From: VFZP01 sp043755595
GTDB lineage: Bacteria > Acidobacteriota > Terriglobia > Bryobacterales > Bryobacteraceae
Length of the DNA stretch: 64,000 bases
Direction: 5' to 3'
Assembly: GCA_043755595.1 (NCBI GenBank)
Contig: JAYUSQ010000308.1
Location: forward strand, 7,546-71,545
Numbering within the stretch: position 1 is the stretch's first letter; each line of letters opens with the position of its first letter. Both the position numbers and the translations under genes were made by a program. Under the pieces are notes generated by a model that was given only the letters and a program-made list of their open reading frames with translations, was not told where the DNA came from and did not search any database. Positions 43,979 to 53,444 of the stretch are shown here, piece by piece.

Positions 43979-46900
43979 CTAGTCGACCACTCTCAGTTTC
44001 ACCGTTGTAGAGCCGCCCGCCTGATCGATCACCAGCGGAACTTCCAGTCCGAGCGGCGCATCACCCGGCACCTTGGCATCGATTTGGTAGACGCCTACTT
44101 GACCCGGGCTAAGACCGGCAAACCAGAGGCCCAATTCTTTGCCACCGAGGTACACCTTGGGTTGAACCAGCGAGGGCAGAGGCGGATCGTTCGGTCCGGG
44201 AACGCCCGACTCGATGGCCGGCAGAGTACGGCCCATTCCGGTCAGATAGACCACCAAGTCTTCGCCCCGATGGACTGGATTCGAAAGCGTAACCAATTCG
44301 TTGTTCTTTTTGCGAACGATGGTGGCGATGGGAGCGTTGGCCCCTGGGACCGAACTGCGGAAGACAGTGGGCGCAGTGGCGCGGATTTGAACGTAGTAAT
44401 TGTCGCTGACGCCACCAGGAGTTCGCAGAACGATAGTGGCGTTGCCATCGACAGTGTAAGGAATCTGAGCGTTCAACTGGGTCGGCGACACAAACATCAT
44501 GGGCGTCGGAACGCCGTTGACCGTCAGACAGCTGTCGCCGAGAGCGGTTGGGAGCGGCAGTTCACGGCTGGCGAGGTTGACCGGACTCATCTCACGGCCC
44601 AGCAAGCTGACCAAACCACCGGTCGCGACGTTTTCGGTACCGTCAGCTGCACTCACGACGCGTTGAATCTGAGGTGCGGTGACCGCGGCATCATAGTTCC
44701 ATGGGAGCACGGTGAAGCCCGACGTAGTTAGGTTTACCATCACGTTGCGGCTGTATAGAGGAGCGAGCGTGCGAGGAAAGGGAAACTCAGTGTCTCCGAG
44801 ATACGGCGCTTCGGCCATCCGTGTTGCGTTGCTCAGTTGTCCAACCGGTAGGCTCATCCGCTGGATGATGCCCGCCGACGCCGAGTCGCCCGCTGTTGTG
44901 CGGAAGCCAACTTGATCGACAAAGACGAAGCCCGCCGATTGCACCGTACTGGTGTCAAAGGTGCGAATTGGAACCAGCGAAGCATTCAGGAGCTTGTTGC
45001 CCACCACGAACTGATCGAAGCTGGAGGCGGCAACCGCGCCCGAGAGCTTGTCGGATTCTTTGCGCGAGACAGTGAAGGTGTCAGCCGTCGAATCATACAG
45101 CAGCAGAACACCGGTAGGCTGAACGGCTATGATCCGGCTACCATTCGGGGTGGCCATCAACATTGTCGACCTGTCGACGGTGTTCTCGTAGACACCGAGC
45201 GAGGGTAACTGCGTCGCGGTCCGCGAACTCAGATCCACTTTGTCGATCACATTGGTGGCCCCGGCGCGGCTAACCGCCAGAATGGCGCGCCCACTGGCCG
45301 CGATCGAGCGAGGAACGTGGCCGGACGGGGTGAAGATCGGAGCAAGTTTTTCTAGAGTCTCAAGATCGAACATGGCGGCGAGTTGGGCGTTGTCATGCCC
45401 AACCAGCAAGTAACGCCGGTCAAAGGTGATCGCCATCTGGGTGGGAGTGGCGCCGGTGCGGAGCCGCGCCTGGAGACTATAGGTGGCGCCGTCGTAAACC
45501 AGCACTTCGTTGGTGTCTTGCCGAAGAACGTAGAATCGGTCGCGCTCGGGGTCGGCCAGGATGTCCACCAGTTTTCCTGGAACATTAACAATGGTGCCGC
45601 GTTGATCCGGCTCCCGATTGTTGATCAGGACACGAATGGAAGGCGCAATGTTCACGGCAGTCTCGGACTTGATGGCGATTTGGGCGGTCAAAGTGCCCTT
45701 GAGATTTTGAAACGAAGCTGGGTCGATGCTGACGCGCACTGTCGCGGGTGTAACACCGCTCGAAGGCGAGAAACGCAAGCCAGGCGTCGTCGACGATAGC
45801 GAAAAGTCCACGGCTCCTCCGCCTGGATTCACGATCGCAATGTCTTGACCAGACACGCGGCGGTCACAGAAGTTGCCGCGGAAGATCACATCTTGTTCAG
45901 TGGAAGCGATACGCGGGGCCTGCTCAAGAGCCCCCACAGGCAGCACGGTCACCCCACTCGCCGAGATCGCATACATCACGGTCGCGTCCTGGTTCAACAC
46001 GGCTTTTCCCGCCAAGTGCTCAGCCAATTGGAGCCGCTCCCGCACACGCAGGTTGTCGGCGTCAAGCACCTGAAGCACGGCTGCCTGTGCACCGGTTGAG
46101 CCGGGTATCAACGAGCCACCCAACAGTGTCGGCACTTCTGAGTAAAGCAGTCCACGGCTGGAGTCCAACGCGTGACCGCCGACCTCAAGTGCGCCGTTGG
46201 GGTCGGGAAAATGAGCCAAGTAATGCCCTTCCCGGTCTTGCACCGACCACCCAGAAACCACAAGAGATCCGTCGCGAGACACCGAGATCGCCCGAGGCCC
46301 TTGCCTGAGAGGCGAGACGTATTGAACCACCCGCGCCGTCCTCTGTTCGACGTCGTACTGCAGGTAGAATGATTCGGTTTGCCCGAAGATTGAACGGCCA
46401 TCGCCCGAGGCGGCCAGCGAAGCGGCCACAATGGAGGCGGGCGCGTTCGGATTAGAGGCCGGCAGTGTTTTTGAGAGTAGTTCGGTGTAACTGCTCAGGA
46501 CTTGCGTAGCCCCGGTCACCGGGTCGAAGAGCTGAATGTTGGCATTGGTTGCGATTAAAGCTCGCCCGTCGATGCCGAACGCGACGCCTAATACCGGAGC
46601 ACCCATGACAAACGTCTGGCGGGCGCGCGTGTTCAGGTCGATCACGGTCAAGGCATTATTCGCAGACGCTGCAGCCAGGAAGTTGCCATAGTGCCCGACC
46701 ACAAGATACCGGCCGTCGGGCGATAGCGCCAGCGAACCGGGTTGCGACGAGACGTTGATCGATGTGCGGATAACGCCAGTTGCCAGCGACATCTCCTCAA
46801 TCCGGTTGGCCGTGAAATTTGCAATATAGAGAACGTTCCTGGCTTCGTCGATAGCCAGATCGGCAGCTTGGCCGCCGATGGCGACCACCTTGCCAAACGG

Positions 46901-47014
46901 CGCCGCCGAAGCCGGTACGGTCAGGGCGGCAGAGGCCAGCCCCAACAAGACCAGAGGCCCGGCAATCCGGCGGGCGCACTGCCCGAACCGCGTTAGGTAT
47001 TCTTGCTTCTCCAT
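43979..47014 (-). CDS. Secreted beta-propeller protein with Solibacter-type TIGR03437 C-terminal domain
   Basis: 1011 residues with a signal peptide (GPLVLLGLASAALTVPASA). Two sets of YVTN-like propeller blades occur, about residues 35-370 (ARNVLYIANFTANRIEEM, SLALSPDGRYLVVGHYGN) and 480-760 (PERDRFYVLRQDTNEVLVY). Between them is an immunoglobulin-like section (residues 375-475). The last 240 residues are the TIGR03437 domain: RVVSAADGTENVATGGLVSL, LNAQIPYTVDGNATIVLRT, VVYLTGMGRT, VYLGGKELGLWFAGLSPG. This domain is a hallmark of Solibacter and relatives; its role is unknown, perhaps surface attachment. Single gene with its own upstream region. Confidence 0.9.
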   Translation of the reverse strand: MEKQEYLTRFGQCARRIAGPLVLLGLASAALTVPASAAPFGKVVAIGGQAADLAIDEARNVLYIANFTANRIEEMSLATGVIRTSINVSSQPGSLALSPDGRYLVVGHYGNFLAAASANNALTVIDLNTRARQTFVMGAPVLGVAFGIDGRALIATNANIQLFDPVTGATQVLSSYTELLSKTLPASNPNAPASIVAASLAASGDGRSIFGQTESFYLQYDVEQRTARVVQYVSPLRQGPRAISVSRDGSLVVSGWSVQDREGHYLAHFPDPNGALEVGGHALDSSRGLLYSEVPTLLGGSLIPGSTGAQAAVLQVLDADNLRVRERLQLAEHLAGKAVLNQDATVMYAISASGVTVLPVGALEQAPRIASTEQDVIFRGNFCDRRVSGQDIAIVNPGGGAVDFSLSSTTPGLRFSPSSGVTPATVRVSIDPASFQNLKGTLTAQIAIKSETAVNIAPSIRVLINNREPDQRGTIVNVPGKLVDILADPERDRFYVLRQDTNEVLVYDGATYSLQARLRTGATPTQMAITFDRRYLLVGHDNAQLAAMFDLETLEKLAPIFTPSGHVPRSIAASGRAILAVSRAGATNVIDKVDLSSRTATQLPSLGVYENTVDRSTMLMATPNGSRIIAVQPTGVLLLYDSTADTFTVSRKESDKLSGAVAASSFDQFVVGNKLLNASLVPIRTFDTSTVQSAGFVFVDQVGFRTTAGDSASAGIIQRMSLPVGQLSNATRMAEAPYLGDTEFPFPRTLAPLYSRNVMVNLTTSGFTVLPWNYDAAVTAPQIQRVVSAADGTENVATGGLVSLLGREMSPVNLASRELPLPTALGDSCLTVNGVPTPMMFVSPTQLNAQIPYTVDGNATIVLRTPGGVSDNYYVQIRATAPTVFRSSVPGANAPIATIVRKKNNELVTLSNPVHRGEDLVVYLTGMGRTLPAIESGVPGPNDPPLPSLVQPKVYLGGKELGLWFAGLSPGQVGVYQIDAKVPGDAPLGLEVPLVIDQAGGSTTVKLRVVD

Positions 47015-47199
47015 AACCTCGCTCCATTACTCCGCGCACAAGCGGTTTGCGACCGCGCATCGTGCGTCTCACTAGAACCTTCGTCTTTTTGGTACAGAAA
47101 CTTTCGCGCTCAGTCCGGAGATTTGAGGCGAGGGTCCCGTTTTTTCTTACGAGCCCCCCGCCACGGTCCGAAATAAAGTCGCGATTCGGCGGCCGGGAC

Positions 47200-47292
47200 T
47201 TAGTCGGCGCTTTTCTTGCGGCGCATGACGATCATCCCCAGCAGAGCAACCCCTACCACCAAGCAAATGATCCGTACTGTTGTGCTATCCAT
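47200..47292 (-). CDS. 30-residue single-helix membrane peptide at the end of the tad locus
   Basis: Reads MDSTTVRIICLVVGVALLGM then IVMRRKKSAD. One membrane helix is followed by a strongly basic tail, so the C-terminus should be cytoplasmic. An AAAGGAGA ribosome-binding site lies about seven bases before the ATG, much better than chance. It begins 35 bases after tadC in the same direction. It is not an Flp pilin: it is too short and lacks the G/E cleavage motif. No family recognised. Confidence 0.6.
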   Translation of the reverse strand: MDSTTVRIICLVVGVALLGMIVMRRKKSAD

Positions 47293-47327
47293 GATGTCTC
47301 TCCTTTCTCGGTTCCAGTCGAAAAAAC

Positions 47328-48248
47328 TTAAATGTTATTCATCATGGGGATTAGTTCCCGCATGATCTTAATGACCATTGGCCCCACCGTCACGACAAAC
47401 AGCGACGGCATGATACAGAAAAAAATCGGAAATATGAGTTTGACGCCCAATTTGGCGGCCTTTTCTTCCGCCGTCTGGCGGGCTTGGACGCGCATAAAGT
47501 CGGCATGGGCTCGCAAGCTCTGCCCGACGCCGGTGCCGAACCGGTCGGCCTGAATCAGCACGGCCACCAATTTTTTGAGATCGTCTACGTTGGTGCGCTC
47601 GGCCAGGTTCCGCAAAGCATCGATGCGCCGCTTGCCCGCTTTTAGCTCGTAGTTGACCATGGCGAACTCTTCGCTTATCTCCGGATGCGCATGATCGAGA
47701 TCCTTGGCCACCTGCACCACGGCCTGATCGAGCCCGAGACCACTCTCCACGCACACGACGAGAAGGTCGAGCGAGTTGGGGAGACCGCGCCGGATCTCTT
47801 TTTGACGCTTCTTGGCTTTTAAGTTCAGATACTCGTTGGGGGCGAAGAAACCCATGGCGCCGGCCGCCAGGACGGCTAGTATCTTGTTGGTCGGATCGGT
47901 CGTCGAATTGGCCACGGCCGCCGTCATCAGCAACGGCATCGTCACGCCGAAAATCACCTTGGCTCCGAAGAGGTAGCGCAGGGCATTGGGGTTACGAATG
48001 CCGGCGCGGATCATCCGGCGCTGGATGGCGCCCGCGTCTTTGGGGCTGACCGGCATCATGGCGCCGAGTTTCTTCACGATTTCGTGAAAGACCAAACTCG
48101 GGTGGATTGGCGCCTCTTCCTGCTTAACCGTGCCGGTGCCGGTAACGCGCTCGATCGCTTCTTTGGGACGGACCCAAAGTTTGGTGCCGAGCATCGCGCC
48201 CAGCACGGTCACAGTCAGGAACAGAAGTGCGGCGATGAACAGTGGCAT
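47328..48248 (-). CDS. tadC: Tad inner-membrane platform protein TadC
   Basis: 306 residues, GspF-type. The cytoplasmic part contains IRRGLPNSLDLLVVCVESGL, GLDQAVVQVAKDL, EFAMVNYELKAGKRRIDALR and LVAVLIQADRFGTGVGQSLR, the standard T2SSF domain, flanked by membrane helices at residues 1-22, about 100-140 and 275-300. With TadB it forms the platform on which TadA acts. It starts four bases after tadB. Confidence 0.93.
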   Translation of the reverse strand: MPLFIAALLFLTVTVLGAMLGTKLWVRPKEAIERVTGTGTVKQEEAPIHPSLVFHEIVKKLGAMMPVSPKDAGAIQRRMIRAGIRNPNALRYLFGAKVIFGVTMPLLMTAAVANSTTDPTNKILAVLAAGAMGFFAPNEYLNLKAKKRQKEIRRGLPNSLDLLVVCVESGLGLDQAVVQVAKDLDHAHPEISEEFAMVNYELKAGKRRIDALRNLAERTNVDDLKKLVAVLIQADRFGTGVGQSLRAHADFMRVQARQTAEEKAAKLGVKLIFPIFFCIMPSLFVVTVGPMVIKIMRELIPMMNNI

Positions 48249-48252
48249 GAAA

Positions 48253-49236
48253 CTAAACCTCGATCGAAACGATCTTCCGAATAATCAAGTAGCCGATGAT
48301 CTGCAAAGCAACGGCGACACCCATCATGATGTTGCCGACCTCATCTTCGAAGAAGAAAGTGACATAGGTCGGATTGACCCAAAACATCATCCCCGCCACG
48401 CCCAACGGGATGAGCGTGAGCGCCAAGCCCGTCATCCGTCCGTGCGCGCTGATCGCCTTGATCTTGCCTCTCAGCTTGAAGCGCTCGCGGATCACATAGG
48501 CCAACTTGTCGAGAATTTCGGCCAAGTTGCCGCCCGTTCGTTTCTGGAGCAAAACCGCCGAAACGAAAAAGTGAACGTCTAGAAGCGGTACCCGCTTGGT
48601 AAGTTTGAGCATCGCCTGGTCGAGAGGCATACCCAGGTTGTGCTCATCGAAGGTGCGCCGGAATTCGCCAGCCAACGGCTCCTGAAACTCGCGATGGATC
48701 ATCTCAATCGACACCGAGAAAGCGTGACCGGCGCGCATGGACCGGGCCACGAATTCCAGGCTCTCCGGAAACATGCCTTCGAATTTATGGAGACGGCTCG
48801 CCCGGCAACGCAGTACATAGACGGTCGGAAGAATTGCCAGCCCCATGCCCATGATCAGTTGCAGCCATAGGTAGGGGACGGCCAATAGGATGCGGGCGGC
48901 GAAGAATCCGGCCAGGAACATACCCAACGAGGCGTGGACGACCTTGGCCGGTTTCCAGCGCAACCCCGCCTGCTCGAGCAGGATGTCGAGGCGGTTCTGA
49001 AGGTCTAGTTTCTTGAGCAGACCGAGCGCGAATCGGCCTGAGGCCAAATCCTCGCCGTTCATCAACTTCGGCAAAGCGGGACCGGCCTTGGCCTTTTTCT
49101 CTTCCTTGGCCGCCGTGTCGAGAATACGGCTCTTCATCTTGTCGACGTCTGAGTTGCGGAAGGCGCGGTTGACAAACCACCAAACCGCCATCGAGCCAAG
49201 CCAGATGAGGCCGAACACCAGGATAAACGTGTTCAT
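48253..49236 (-). CDS. tadB: Tad inner-membrane platform protein TadB
   Basis: 327 residues. N-terminal helix (TFILVFGLIWLGSMAVWWFV), a paired hydrophobic region around residues 105-145, then the T2SSF domain with FPESLEFVARSMRAGHAFSV, SIEMIHREFQEPLAGEFRR, FFVSAVLLQKRTGGNLAEIL and a C-terminal helix. Six bases separate it from tadA and four from tadC, so all are translated together. Confidence 0.93.
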   Translation of the reverse strand: MNTFILVFGLIWLGSMAVWWFVNRAFRNSDVDKMKSRILDTAAKEEKKAKAGPALPKLMNGEDLASGRFALGLLKKLDLQNRLDILLEQAGLRWKPAKVVHASLGMFLAGFFAARILLAVPYLWLQLIMGMGLAILPTVYVLRCRASRLHKFEGMFPESLEFVARSMRAGHAFSVSIEMIHREFQEPLAGEFRRTFDEHNLGMPLDQAMLKLTKRVPLLDVHFFVSAVLLQKRTGGNLAEILDKLAYVIRERFKLRGKIKAISAHGRMTGLALTLIPLGVAGMMFWVNPTYVTFFFEDEVGNIMMGVAVALQIIGYLIIRKIVSIEV

Positions 49237-49242
49237 GAGCGA

Positions 49243-50610
49243 TCAGATCTCCATTACTTCGTCGAACAGATCGGGGCGGAGCCGGATACCGGCGGAAAGG
49301 AGTTTTTCGTAGAACTTCGGGCGGATACCGGTGGCGGCAAAGCGTCCGACAATCGTACCCTCGGGCGTTAGCCCGCGCTTTTCGAACACGAAGATGTCCT
49401 GCAGGGTGATGATGTCTCCTTCCATGCCGGTCACTTCGGTGATGCTAATGACGCGGCGCGAGCCGTCGCTTAGGCGCGTAGCCTGCACGAGCAAATTTAC
49501 CGCGCTCGAAATCTGCTGCCGGATGCTGGTCAACTGCATGTTACCGTTGGCAAGCGACACCATGACCTCAAGACGTGACACGGCGTCGCGCGGCGTGTTG
49601 GCGTGGATGGTGGTGAGCGAACCGTCGTGACCGGTGTTCATGGCCTGCAACATATCGAGCGCCTCTTCACCGCGGCACTCGCCGACGACGATCCGGTCCG
49701 GACGCATGCGGAGGCTGTTGACGAGCAACTCGCGCTGGCGCACCGCGCCGTTGCCCTCAAGATTCGATGGGCGGGTTTCGAGGCGTACCACGTGGGGCTG
49801 CTTGAGTTGCAATTCGGCGGCGTCTTCAATGGTGACAATGCGTTCCCTCGGATTAATGAACGAGGAAAGGGCATTGAGCAGCGTGGTTTTGCCGGAACCG
49901 GTGCCGCCCGCGATAATGATGTTCATGCGAGCCTTGACGGCGGCCTCAAGCAGTTCCATCATGCCGGGCGTCATGGCGCGGCGTTCGACCAGATCGGCCG
50001 GCATCAGTTTATCGGTGCTGAACCGGCGAATCGAAAGGATAGGGCCATCAACGGCGAGCGGCGGAATAATCGCGTTGACGCGAGACCCATCAAGGAGACG
50101 CGCATCCACCATCGGCGTGGATTCGTCGATGCGGCGACCGACCTGTGAAACGATCTTGTCGATGATCCGCAGCAAATGTTGATCGTCCCGGAAGGTAACG
50201 TTGGTGATCTCAAGCAGACCGCGCCGCTCGACAAAGACCTGCTTGGAGGTGTTGACCAAAATGTCTGAAATGGTCGGGTCCTGGAGAAGCGGCTCCAGCG
50301 GTCCGAGCCCGAAGACTTCGTCAAGCACCTCATCGCTGATCTGCTGCTTTTCGACTGAGCTAAGCAGGGTCTGCTCGCCGTCGATCAATTGCATGAGCGC
50401 GTTGCGGACTTCGCCGCGGACGCGTTGGTTATCGATCGACGCGAGCGCCTCGAGGTTGATCTTATCGAGGAGCTTTCGATGAAGCGTAAACTTGAGTTCC
50501 TGGTATTCCGGTTTCAGCGAGCCTTTGCCGCGACCGGCATTTTTCATCAGGCGCTGTTCCCAGGACAGTTGCTGCGATTGTTGGCTTTTTTGATCGAGAC
50601 TAGGCAACAT
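49243..50610 (-). CDS. tadA: Tad pilus assembly ATPase TadA/CpaF
   Basis: 455 residues. Walker A is IIAGGTGSGKTTLLNALSSF near residue 230; the Asp box and Walker B segment read VTIEDAAELQLKQPHVVRLE and RPDRIVVGECRGEEALDML, with the His box at DGSLTTIHANTPRDAVSRLE. The N-terminal part (IQQ-like SQQSQQLSWEQRLM) is extended. It powers pilus assembly, and in Caulobacter also retraction. Located between tadZ and tadB. Confidence 0.95.
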   Translation of the reverse strand: MLPSLDQKSQQSQQLSWEQRLMKNAGRGKGSLKPEYQELKFTLHRKLLDKINLEALASIDNQRVRGEVRNALMQLIDGEQTLLSSVEKQQISDEVLDEVFGLGPLEPLLQDPTISDILVNTSKQVFVERRGLLEITNVTFRDDQHLLRIIDKIVSQVGRRIDESTPMVDARLLDGSRVNAIIPPLAVDGPILSIRRFSTDKLMPADLVERRAMTPGMMELLEAAVKARMNIIIAGGTGSGKTTLLNALSSFINPRERIVTIEDAAELQLKQPHVVRLETRPSNLEGNGAVRQRELLVNSLRMRPDRIVVGECRGEEALDMLQAMNTGHDGSLTTIHANTPRDAVSRLEVMVSLANGNMQLTSIRQQISSAVNLLVQATRLSDGSRRVISITEVTGMEGDIITLQDIFVFEKRGLTPEGTIVGRFAATGIRPKFYEKLLSAGIRLRPDLFDEVMEI

Positions 50611-50629
50611 TGGATTTTCGATTTTCCCC

Positions 50630-51844
50630 TTAGCTGGCGCTCTTCATCGGCAGAGCCATGCCGGCATCGGCCACCCCGGCTGGCTTCTTGCCGCCCGTCG
50701 ATACGCCCGCGACGCGACCGGCGAGCGTAGCGATGGCGCGGCCCAGTTCACAGTCCATGGCCAACGGTTGGCCGAGTGAGATGACGCGATGCAACGCAAA
50801 GTAGTCATTCGGCAAAGAGGCATAAACCGGGCAGTTGAAGATTTTTTCTATATCGCTGCCTCCGATTTCGTCCCGTTTACTCATGCGGTTCATTACGATC
50901 TGATACCGCTCTTTGCCAAATCCAACCTGCACCAGCAGGTTGATCGCTTTGCGAGCCAGATGCAGACTCGCCAAGTCGCTGGTTGAAACCACATATGCTT
51001 GGTCAGACTCAGAAACCGCGAGCAACGCGGTGCGGTGAAAAACATTGGGCACGTCGAGTATGATCCAGTCATAAAGCAGCCGGGCATACTCCAACAAGTC
51101 GTGGAGCTTAGCCGCATCGACCGGCACAGAAACGGGCAAATCGGGAGCCGCAAGTACATCGATACCGCCAGCATTTACCGTAAAAGTCGACCACAGCCCC
51201 GCATCCAGACGGTCGGCTCCATAGAGAGCCTCCAGCACCGACTGGGAGCACTGAACCTTGAGATAAAAACCGACCGTGCCATTCTCCAGGTCCAGGTCGC
51301 AAAGCAGAACCCGTTTCCCGGTAACTTTACGAATCGCATGGGCAGTGTGCGTCGCCAGAGTCGATGAACCGGCTCCCGGTTTGGCCGCCGAAAAGACAAC
51401 GACCTTGCCGAGCGTCACCGGCATGTCGGGTTCGGGTTGCCGCAGACGCCGGAGGCGCGCCACGGCCTCTTTCTGTTCGGCCGGATCAAAGGGCGCGTGC
51501 AGGAACTCGGCAGCGCCGGATCTCAGCAACGTCACGACGGCCGAGGTATCGTTGGTCCGGTGCAAACCGACAGTCAGAACAGGCGGCTGGCTGGCCGCGC
51601 AGACTCGGATCACATCGCAAGCGGCCTCAAGATTGGTCGCCGCGTCGACGAGCACAACCTCGGGTTTGAGTTGACGCAAGCGAATCTCAAGGCCATTGCC
51701 CGCCGGATATTCCTTAAGGTCCGAAATGATCTGGAAGGCACGAGACTCGTCGAGTGTGACGCCCAGTCGGGCGGCTAACTCGCGGTCCGGCGAGATGAGC
51801 AGAGTGGTTAACCCAGCGTCCCTCGAGTTCCGTGTGACGGCCAT
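50630..51844 (-). CDS. tadZ: TadZ/CpaE-like MinD-family localisation protein
   Basis: 404 residues. A receiver-like N-terminal domain (about 1-140: TTLLISPDRELAARLGVTL, VVLVDAATNLEAACDVIR) lacks an obvious phosphorylation triad. The ATPase domain begins KVVVFSAAKPGAGSSTLATH. The deviant Walker A KGGxGKS/T is altered to KPGAGSST: the signature Lys is present but the Lys before the terminal S/T is Ser. Further motifs: VLLCDLDLENGTVGFYL and DWIILDVPN. TadZ marks the site of pilus assembly; altered nucleotide sites are known in this family. Confidence 0.9.
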   Translation of the reverse strand: MAVTRNSRDAGLTTLLISPDRELAARLGVTLDESRAFQIISDLKEYPAGNGLEIRLRQLKPEVVLVDAATNLEAACDVIRVCAASQPPVLTVGLHRTNDTSAVVTLLRSGAAEFLHAPFDPAEQKEAVARLRRLRQPEPDMPVTLGKVVVFSAAKPGAGSSTLATHTAHAIRKVTGKRVLLCDLDLENGTVGFYLKVQCSQSVLEALYGADRLDAGLWSTFTVNAGGIDVLAAPDLPVSVPVDAAKLHDLLEYARLLYDWIILDVPNVFHRTALLAVSESDQAYVVSTSDLASLHLARKAINLLVQVGFGKERYQIVMNRMSKRDEIGGSDIEKIFNCPVYASLPNDYFALHRVISLGQPLAMDCELGRAIATLAGRVAGVSTGGKKPAGVADAGMALPMKSAS

Positions 51845-51894
51845 GATCCGTTCTTCTTCCTTCCCGATCGATCCCGACGATTTCGGTACGTACG

Positions 51895-53430
51895 CTAGCG
51901 CTTAGCAGGAGTTGGATCGGCTGCCGCCGGCTCGGTCAGGACCGGGTTAATTTGCAACGGTATGTCCGCCGCGGGAACTGGCGGCTCTTGACCCGGCAAC
52001 GACGACGAAGCCGTGATTTCCCGCTTGGCCTCGGCCTTGGCGCGTTGCGCCTCTTGGGAATTCCTGCGTAGCGCCGCGCTCCGTTTCGGATTGGGAGTGC
52101 GTGTCGCCGACGATCCGGGAATAGTCACCGGTCCGAGGAATTCCTTGGGCATGACCGGCAACGGTTTGGGATCCCCGGGATTTAAGGGGTCGACGATTTC
52201 AGGTGTCACGAGCACGATCAACTCGGTTTTGGACTTGGATTCGCCCCGGCTTTTAAAGAAAGCTCCGAGGATCGGTATGTTGGCTAAGCCAGGAATACGG
52301 GACATCGTGTCTTCGACACGATCATCGAGGAGTCCGCCGATGACGAAGCTCTGCCCGGGGGCGAGCTCAATATTGGATTCGATGCGGCGAGTCGAGAGAG
52401 CCGGAATCCGGAAACCGCCAAAGGTGATCGAGTTGGCGATGTCAATTGAAGAGACTTCCGGCTTAACATAAATTTTCAAGGTGTTATGCGGCGTCAGCAG
52501 CGGGTTGAATTGCAACCGGATGCCGAACTCACGAAATTGGATCGTAACGGCTCCAGCGTTGGAGCCACCCTGCAGAACCGGAATCGGAAACTCACCGCCG
52601 ACCAGGAAGCTGGCTTCTTTCCCATTGGTCGTCACCAGGTTCGGTTCGGCCAGGATCTGAAGAATGTTCTCGCTTTGCAGAGCTTTGATCGTCGCGCCCA
52701 GATTCAGATCAGGACGGAAGGCGAAAACATTCAGGATGTCAGACAGCGAGAAATTGCTCACAGTTCCGTTCAGTGCGCCCGGAATTGTGCCAGTTAGGCC
52801 AGTACGGCTGGGCGGCCCAAATTGCCCGGTGCTGATCGCCCCAGGCGTATTGCCTGCGCCAGTCGATATCAAATTCGCGCCAAGTGACTTCGAGGCATTG
52901 CGATCCAACTCAGCAAACTTGACCCGCAATAGGATCTGTTTTTCCACCGGATTAGGCGCGACCTGCAAATTATTGATTACGGTCTTGGCCAACGAGCTGA
53001 CCAGGGCCGCGACACGGTCGGAAACACCTTTGTCGCTCACGCGGCCGTTCAGTGTTACTGAATCCCGGGCCGAGCTAATGACAACCTGATCGTCGGGATA
53101 AGTCTCTTTGAGGATCCGGCGGATCGGCTCAAGGTTGTGCTCAACCGACACGTTGTAGAAAGTTCGTTGGCCGGTCCGGGCCCAAATCACCACCGTCGAC
53201 GAACCGTGCGACTTGGCGTGAAGCAGTACTTCACGAGTCGAGACGGCCACCGCGTCCACCACTTCGGGATTGGAAGTCGAGATCCGGGCAACGTCTGTGG
53301 GATAGTCCACTACGATGCTCTTTCCCACGGTTACTCTCAAGTCTTCGGTCGACGATTGGCCAAAAACAAGAGCTGGGGCTAGCACCGCCATCGCGGCGGC
53401 GGTTATGCAAAGTCGAGTATTCAGTCTCAT
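51895..53430 (-). CDS. rcpA: Tad outer-membrane secretin RcpA/CpaC
   Basis: 511 residues with a signal peptide (CITAAAMAVLAPALVFGQ). The pilus N-terminal domain (RVTVGKSIVVDYPTDVARIS, SHGSSTVVIWARTG) is followed by a BON-like segment (ISSARDSVTLNGRVSDKGV) and the secretin core: LQILAEPNLVTTNGKEASFL, GGEFPIPV, VKPEVSSID, QSFVIGGLLDDRVEDTMSRI, LIVLVTPEIVDPL. The last 100 residues are a low-complexity Ala/Pro/Lys tail of unknown role. It forms the outer-membrane channel for the pilus. Confidence 0.94.
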   Translation of the reverse strand: MRLNTRLCITAAAMAVLAPALVFGQSSTEDLRVTVGKSIVVDYPTDVARISTSNPEVVDAVAVSTREVLLHAKSHGSSTVVIWARTGQRTFYNVSVEHNLEPIRRILKETYPDDQVVISSARDSVTLNGRVSDKGVSDRVAALVSSLAKTVINNLQVAPNPVEKQILLRVKFAELDRNASKSLGANLISTGAGNTPGAISTGQFGPPSRTGLTGTIPGALNGTVSNFSLSDILNVFAFRPDLNLGATIKALQSENILQILAEPNLVTTNGKEASFLVGGEFPIPVLQGGSNAGAVTIQFREFGIRLQFNPLLTPHNTLKIYVKPEVSSIDIANSITFGGFRIPALSTRRIESNIELAPGQSFVIGGLLDDRVEDTMSRIPGLANIPILGAFFKSRGESKSKTELIVLVTPEIVDPLNPGDPKPLPVMPKEFLGPVTIPGSSATRTPNPKRSAALRRNSQEAQRAKAEAKREITASSSLPGQEPPVPAADIPLQINPVLTEPAAADPTPAKR

Positions 53431-53444
53431 CGAGGTGTCCCCTT

